From: Pseudisothecium myosuroides
Taxonomy: Eukaryota > Streptophyta > Bryopsida > Hypnales > Lembophyllaceae
Length of the DNA: 64,000 bases
Reading direction: 5' to 3'
Assembly: GCA_951799445.1 (NCBI GenBank)
Contig: OX637287.1
Location: 5,022,001 to 5,086,000 of the forward strand
The notes beneath the pieces were generated by a model that did not search any database, was not told the DNA's origin, and saw only the letters and a program-made list of their open reading frames with translations. Shown one piece after another: positions 57,472 to 64,000 of the stretch. Within the stretch, counting starts at the first letter, position 1; each line of letters starts with the position of its first letter. The position numbers and the translations under genes were made by a program.

Positions 57472-58409
57472 TGTGTCAGTCCGTCACCGTTGAGTTGAGG
57501 CAACGAGATTCAACTTGATGCAACCAAGGCTGTCACTTCCGGTATCGTGAGAGGGATGCAAATCATATGTACTGTAACTTAATGAATTGGATTTGAACCT
57601 TTGCCTTGTGGTGCTAAGTCTATGTTCAGGAAAAACTGGCAGCTAGTTCAAACTTCAAAGTTAGCCGGTGGAATTGGATGAAAAAATGGTTGCAGTTTTT
57701 TTGTTTTTTTGACACAAGCGTGTTAAGGAAACACAGTGCAAAGGTTTTTGTCAGGATGAGAGGCTGATTTCACACAAGGTAAAGAACCTGTCGCCGCTAG
57801 GTATTGAACCTGCAACCATGCCATTTGGTTTGGGTACCTCACAACCATCACCGGGTAGTTTAGGGTCATCTCGGACCCAACTGGTCGCAATTTGAAAACA
57901 TTGGCAAAAAATCAATGAAACAATGAAACATTTCTATTTTGGATTTTAAGAAATAGAGAATCTAATAGGATTCTGTACTTGAAAAAAACCTGGTTCAATT
58001 TGGGAAATGAAGGAAAATAGACCGTGAAACTCAAAAAACTTCTCAAACGCTGGTGCTACTGGCTAATGAACTGTAGTAATGTTTGTGATAACCCTTTCGA
58101 GCATCTTCTCAGAGGTGCAAAATATTGCCCCGACAAGAGTTTTGTTGTGCCTGGGTGAATTTTTGCAGTCCCACTGGTTGCAGACTTTTTATGGATTTTC
58201 AATGCAATCCTCCCCAAATTTTCATAGCCACACTTGAAGCTGCCAAGATCCTGCATGTTTGACATGTGCCACGCATCTAACAAAAACTCCTTCAAAAAGC
58301 CAGACAAAACCAACATCTTCTCAAAGTTCATAGAAGATATAGCAAAAGTTTGCATTGGAACTTGGAATTGGGTAGTTGCTCGTGGCAGAACGATTGAACC
58401 GTACAAGAC
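57472..58409. other. Unassigned DNA with two tRNA-arm-like motifs
   Basis: On the minus strand GGTTCAAATCC (near 57590) and GGTTCAATACC (near 57810) resemble Pol III B boxes, as in plant SINEs, but convincing A boxes, tails or duplications are missing. No gene is supported. Confidence 0.3.
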
Positions 58410-58960
58410 CAAGGCCATTTTTCTCTCAAAAAACACTTAAAATTGTCAATTCTATTGCATTCACCCAATAAAGCAGAAATTTTCCTTTTAGAATCTAACT
58501 GTAAGATCTTGTACTTCACTTGTCTCAAATCATGAGGTAAAATTTTATGTAGTTTGACTCTACAGATTAAAAGATGTTAGCATTCAAAGTTGGAAAAAAA
58601 AAGTTTTATTGAACGTTGGCTTGCAATTTCAGATGGCTTTGATTGCTCTACAAATTTTGAATTTAAATTTTTTTATGTTGAACAATTGAGTTCGAAGTTT
58701 TAGAAAAAAAATTCAAAAAACATACAATTGGTTTTCATTCTTTAAAAAATTATTAAGTAGAAGTAGGTTCAAGATTGAAAGAAAAACTAAATTGTTAATA
58801 GCTCTAAGATGGGATTGTAATACAATAATTTCAATGGTAAGATTGTTTTAGCAAGCAAATTTAACCTTGTCAAACAATTTTTTTTAATTGTGAAAATTGC
58901 ATTCAAAAATGAATTCTATAAGTTATTTTTCAAGAACATATTGAAGGCTCTTTGATGTCT
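58410..58960 (+). mobile_element. Fragment of a group B TTAA-type MITE
   Basis: CCAAGGCCATTTTTCTCTCAAAAAACACTTAAAATTG and the following ~500 bp match the first part of group B (compare 50230-50790). Both termini are absent. Confidence 0.65.
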
Positions 58961-61900
58961 AAAGCGCCATGGCTATTAAAAGTAGTCAAAGAATTGTATG
59001 GAGATAATGGAAATAATTGAAAGTTGCGTAGAATTCAGTTATATAGATGTCCTCAGAAAGCAACATTCCTCAAATAACTCTAAATATTTCCACCCAAAAT
59101 ATGTTTTTCTCGCTGAAATTTTGGACTTTGGTAGTTGAGTGATTAGAAAAGGGAACATAAGTTATTTGATTGAAAAAACATTATTTTTGAAGGAATTATA
59201 CGATTATAAAAAAAAGGTGTCATTTTCTTGACTTCTACCTTGGACTTTGATCTCGCTTTCTGGGGGTAGAATCCATCATGGGGAGTTGAGTTTTGGAAAG
59301 AAGAAAGCAGTGAGGTAGGAGAAGCCACCAGATGTAAAGAAAACTTGGATCATAGCATTTTCATAACTGTAAAAATTCATTGTATTTTGAAGGAATGTCG
59401 GTAGTTGAGGACATCTATATTAGTTTGCAAGTAGAGGTTAGTAATGTTTTATATACACAACGTTAGGGAGAAGTTTGATCTTGAAAATCAAAGTGTGTGC
59501 AAAAGTTAATAGGTTATAAACAACATGATGTTCATAAGTCCTAATAGAATAGGGAAAAAGAACTATAATTGATGAAACGTTTTCAAATTCACTTGATAGC
59601 ATGGTTATTTAATGTTTGGAAAGGCCAATAATAGAAGACCCAACATATTTGATGCATAAATCTGTAGAATTTTGAAGTGAAGCAATTGCCCATGTAGCAT
59701 TAGATTTTGCCCCCCCTCCAAAGAAAAAAAAGAATTGTAGTAGGAATTTTTCTAGTTTAAAAAAAAAGGAATTCTAAGCATATATAATCAATTATGTTGA
59801 AACTCATTGTAGTGTCAATTTGAGAATTATTTTGCAAAAGTGAGCATATAAACCAAAGAATGTGGAAATAATACAAATATCTACCGAGTGTGATTTTGTG
59901 TATAACATACCTAATTTTGCACCATTGCTTCTGTAGAATGGACATTACATTCTGTGACTATTATGAATTTGTTTGCAATTCATGTAATGGATCATGATCT
60001 TTTCAAACACAAAAACTCAAACCCATTCATAGATGCATCATATATATAACTGTAAAATCCATATTATGTATTGAAATACAACTTTATATTCTATAGCATG
60101 AAGATGTACTTAATTATTGTAATGTATTTTTATATATTTATGGATCAAACAGTGTCTAAAAAATGATCCGAAGAAGATTTGCATGGTTAGTTAGACCAAT
60201 TGTCGATTTTGAGATGGGTCATTTGTTAGTGAATCTAGTGCATGAACGCAACTCGACGTGAGCCTACGAGTCTTGAATCTAGTTGTAGGTATGTACCTAC
60301 AACCATTTGAAGGTGTTTATAACATATGTACTTAAAATTCGAGTACACTATAACATTAAAAGAGTCTATAATATAGGTGCCTATAACATAGACACCTATA
60401 CCGTAGAGAGTGTCTATAATATAGATTCCTAGGCTCATGGATTTTTAGATTCTATGCTCATGTGCTAGCACTTCCCGTCATATTTATGTTCTATATAAAC
60501 CATGTTTCTTCTAGTGCAAAGACAAATGTATAATAATGCAAATCAAATATATATTGTATTTACAAATATTAGGTAAAAAAACCCTCCTTGGGACATTCAT
60601 AAATTAATTAGAAAGCCTCTAGTGATTTGAATTATTATTTTATTGAGTGACTAATATGGGTTTACATACAATTTGTGATTTTGATCAAAAATAAAATGTA
60701 GAATGAAAAAAATGTATTATACCAAAAAATCAATATTTTTCCATTTGAATATTAAAAATATCTTTTTAATAAGGAATACATTGAGAAGAACTTTGAAATC
60801 TTTACATATGAATCTTATAATTACCACAACCAATCATTGGAGTTTTGGAAAAGAAACAAAAACTAATTAGGGTTCATTTTATTAGTTTTAATGAAAACTC
60901 AAAATTAGATACCTTTAAGTCCCAATTTAGTTTGACCAAAACACATCTAGTTTTGGGATGTATAAACCTTTAGGGGTTTAACTCTCAAAGGTTATAAACT
61001 TCAAAATATTTAGATGTTAGAAGAAGAATATACAAGTCTTTAAACCCATAGAGAGAGTGGGATCTTTTTGTCCGACATTTGTTCCTTCAAGACAATATTT
61101 TTGTCCTTTATGTGAACAAACTCTCAACCTTTGGAAAATATTTGTCTTCACATGCATGTGTTATATAGATGAGAAACTTGATATACAACTATTCAAACCA
61201 TCTATTGTTTTAATGCTAAGCTATTATGAATATTCAATTCTAAGGTTATTCTTTAGCCTTTTACTAGCCAAAATTATTTTATACATTTTGAAAAAATATT
61301 TAGTGACTTCAGAATTTTGATTAATCTTTTTATATTTTTATTATAGATTATAGTCATGACCTTCTTCATATAAGGCTTTAGTTGGTGTTGTATTAACCTA
61401 ACAAATAAATATTATAAAACTTATAGCGTTTATTGTTTTAGGTGGTAACTCAAGTAATTTAAGCAACTAAAGAATTTTTTGTTTTAAATTTTTTTTAAAA
61501 CGGATTTGATTTAATAGATGTAAATGTACATAGAAATCACTAAATGTTTCTTTTTTAGTTGATGACAAGAAGGAAATGAAAATTTTGATTTGCAAGCATT
61601 CATAAATTATTCTCATTCCAACAATGATATTGAATATTTAGTTTAATATTCAAAACAAATCAAAGCATGGGATGTAAAATGACTCCTACAATATCTTCAC
61701 TATTGGAACTAATATTTTCCAATTATTTGTTCTAGTTATTAAAAATTAGTAGATTCTATCAACTAGTATTACCTTCTATTCAAAACGAAGTTATAAATGC
61801 ATATATGTGTATTGTTAAATTTGTTTTATAAATTCTCAACTTAATTCCATACTATGAGATTTATTAATCAAGTTGTAAGACATACCAAACATTTATTAAA

Positions 61901-61973
61901 TTTTATTGAAATATCAAACTCTACCGTTGGAAAGAATTGAAAATCTCAGTAAGAACGTACTTCAACAAGTTAA
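58961..61973. other. AT-rich DNA with one minisatellite
   Basis: 60290-60430 contains five or so degenerate TATAACATAGGCACC-type units. The plus ORF 61057-61320 (87 codons, hydrophobic) is unrecognised. No other feature is supported. Confidence 0.45.
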
Positions 61974-61977
61974 TTAA

Positions 61978-62596
61978 CCCCTTAATTCCTAAAGGTCAAA
62001 GTATTCCAAGGAAAGGTAATAGAATTACTTTAATGATCATTTCTACGGAAGAGACATAGTCAAGCCAAAATATTAACCCCAAAGGGACCAAGTCACCATT
62101 CAATGTACGCAAGAAATATGATGTAGTTGCGCACAAAATCAATTTGGATCGAGTGATCACAAATTTTTGACAAGAGGTGTGAAAATGCACCCTCTTGGTG
62201 GGAGTATAGTGTTTTTTTCCTATTAGGTGTTCAAATCAAAAGTTATGCTGCCTTAAGCTTTGAAGGCAACTTTGGGCAACATATGCAAAATTCCACCTAG
62301 CCTTTACATTTGAAATTTGGCAAGTATGTAACTAACATGATGTAGGATGCAAATGTAAAAAAAGACACCCATGTACAGTCTCATTCTAGGAGAAATTAAA
62401 GTCTATTGGCCTAGTAGGGGAAGGTTGGGAAAAAACTTTTTCTTCTAACTTTAAAAGTTACAATCTCTCAATGGTAGTTTAGTGCAAATTTGTATGGTTT
62501 AATTTTGGAAAAATAAACTTCCCCCCCCCCTCATTGCCCTAAAAAATGGCAATTTTTGACAATTTTTGCTTGAATTGTGCCTGGATCCATTAGGGG
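61978..62596 (+). mobile_element. TTAA-flanked MITE, short variant
   Basis: CCCCTTAATTCCTAAAGG after TTAA (61974-61977); GGATCCATTAGGGG before TTAA (62597-62600). It is 619 bp. An internal TTAACCCCAAAGGGACC (near 62073) is a further terminus-like sequence, so one element may be nested in another. Confidence 0.65.
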
Positions 62597-62600
62597 TTAA

Positions 62601-64000
62601 TTGATCATAAACCATGCAATTTCTACAAATTTGATGCAATATTTTATTGTTTTTTAATATGAAAGAAAACTAGAGGAATTCTCTAGAAGTGCAAATTGGT
62701 CCATAACCTTGTTGTCATCAATTACAAATGGCCAACGAAATCTCATTTCTTCTATAAGGTAGGACACTCTAAAAGTGACCTTCCTCTAAAGCAACCTTTA
62801 ACACAAAGATACATTTTGCTTTCTTCAACGTTCTCATACTATACATTTCAGGCGGTAGTGACTATTGTACTTCAACTTAAAAAATCCGTAACTAATTCCA
62901 CGAAGGTTCATAAAATATAAAACCACTTGGGTTCAATGCCAATTCCATTTTTCTTCCTACAAAGATTTACTAGGATTTTATTTTATTTTATTTTTTTACA
63001 CAAATAAAGGTTAACCTTTGCTGCACGAGATAAAAATACAAGGACCCAGTCCGCTTGCGGCAGATGAAACTGAGAATTGTTTGAAGAATTATGATATAGC
63101 TTCCTCAAATGCAATCAGCTCTTAAAAGATCGCTTTCAGAGCAGACTACCTTACCTTATCACAACTTGGGTCTCATCAATCCTGGAGTCCTGATTCAGTG
63201 GTGAGGCTCTGCAACAGCAATATCCCATATTCTGACATTTTATGATGACACCACTCACTTAACTTACTGTGTTGTGGATATGGCTATATTTGGTAGTAAG
63301 AGCATCTCTATTACTGCAAGGCACAGCGTTCAGTTCAGGATTTTTTTTCAGTTTTAATTACCAGCTACAATTTTCCTTTTATTCTCATATTGAATTGTTT
63401 TTTCAAATCGTTTTTTGCGCTATATTTTACCGGTACTCTACACAGAAATTTTATAGATTTTTTTTCACTGTTTTAATTAAATTTTGAAAAATTGCAACCA
63501 ATTTCCCCCCAATTCTACCGGCTGGAAGATGAACCATAGTAAACTTGCCAATCACCGCACAAGCAAAATTCAAACCCTTCTCCACATAATTATAGAGACT
63601 TGCATGTTTTGAAATTTGGCATGATTATTAAATGTCATGTTAAGATTCACCTTCAAAAAAAAATTGTAAAAAGATTTCTTCCTACAAATTTTATTGCAAT
63701 TTGAAGGTGATAAAGCTCAAATCTAGTCAAAAGTTCCTTGCAACCATTCACCGCACGGTGTGTGGTTATTGGACGGTGATACAAAATGTTGTTCCCATCA
63801 CAATTGAATTGGTAGTTGAATTGTGCGGTTAGTGTTTGGTCATTGGAGGGGTGGTTGTATGGTTAGTGTTTGGTCATTGGGAGGTGTTGTTGTGCGGTGA
63901 TTGGATGTGTGCGGTAAATGACCAGTTTACTCTACCTGATGGTTCTCTCCAAATATTACTGAAACAAAACAATCACTTGTTTTGCCCATATTACATGGGT
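62601..64000. other. Unassigned DNA with a GT-rich minisatellite
   Basis: 63750-63915 repeats GTGCGGTTAGTGTTTGGTCATTGG in two near-identical units plus several partial ones. The remainder shows no recognisable gene or element. Confidence 0.5.

Noticed and set aside
57580..57830. Two SINE or tRNA genes on the minus strand (GGTTCAAATCC and GGTTCAATACC motifs)
   Set aside because: Only B-box-like words are present. No cloverleaf, credible A box, tail or target duplications were found.
61057..61320. 87-codon hydrophobic ORF as a membrane protein gene
   Set aside because: It is an isolated short ORF in AT-rich DNA, and hydrophobic composition is expected from T-rich sequence. There is no supporting context.

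Overview
The window is AT-rich, repeat-dense eukaryotic DNA and looks like intergenic plant sequence. The plant reading rests on four things: a Stowaway-type MITE (CTCCCTCTGTC termini, TA duplications), the decayed C-terminus of a plant-type mariner transposase, Ty3-type LTR elements primed by tRNA-Gly(UCC)-like and tRNA-Glu-like sequences, and an Athila/Tat-like RT with a second, archaeal-type RNase H. PiggyBac elements are rarely discussed in flowering plants, so a non-flowering land plant or streptophyte alga is possible, but the taxon cannot be fixed from this sequence. I found no intact host gene, rRNA, functional tRNA or CRISPR array. Essentially every recognisable coding region belongs to a decayed mobile element.

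Layout. 1-15815: a minus-strand Ty3-type element (RE1) with ~4.9 kb LTRs and a gag/protease internal region but no visible RT or integrase. A second LTR of the same family (solo, 4688 bp, 5-bp duplication CCTTC) sits inside its 5' LTR in opposite orientation, giving two pairs of >2 kb inverted arms. 15816-20430: the remaining part of a piggyBac element on the minus strand, with a 965-codon single reading frame broken only by four stops. 20437-24750: MITEs and foldback elements. 25425-29439: a complete hAT element (8-bp duplication TACGTGTG, matching TIRs, dead transposase). 30365-41020: a field of TTAA-flanked ~0.9 kb elements, a Stowaway MITE, large hairpin MITEs and the mariner remnant. 42315-48806: a complete Ty3-type element (RE2) with 322-bp LTRs, PBS, PPT and gag-PR-RT-RH-IN in one frame. 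Upstream of gag it carries an extra RNase H with all four catalytic acidic residues, while the RNase H inside pol has lost at least two of them. 48857-64000: more TTAA-flanked elements, a long ATT microsatellite and unassigned AT-rich DNA.

How the parts relate. More than a dozen ~0.7-1 kb elements with CCCC...GGGG ends between TTAA tetranucleotides look like non-autonomous piggyBac derivatives, and the dead piggyBac transposase is the only candidate source here. The Stowaway MITE and mariner remnant form a similar pair. RE1 lacks its own RT and integrase and would need another Ty3-type element to move. Across RE1, RE2, piggyBac and hAT the frames are broken almost only by stops explainable as C-to-T (or G-to-A) transitions, with few frameshifts. 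This suggests methylcytosine deamination of silenced copies as the main decay process.
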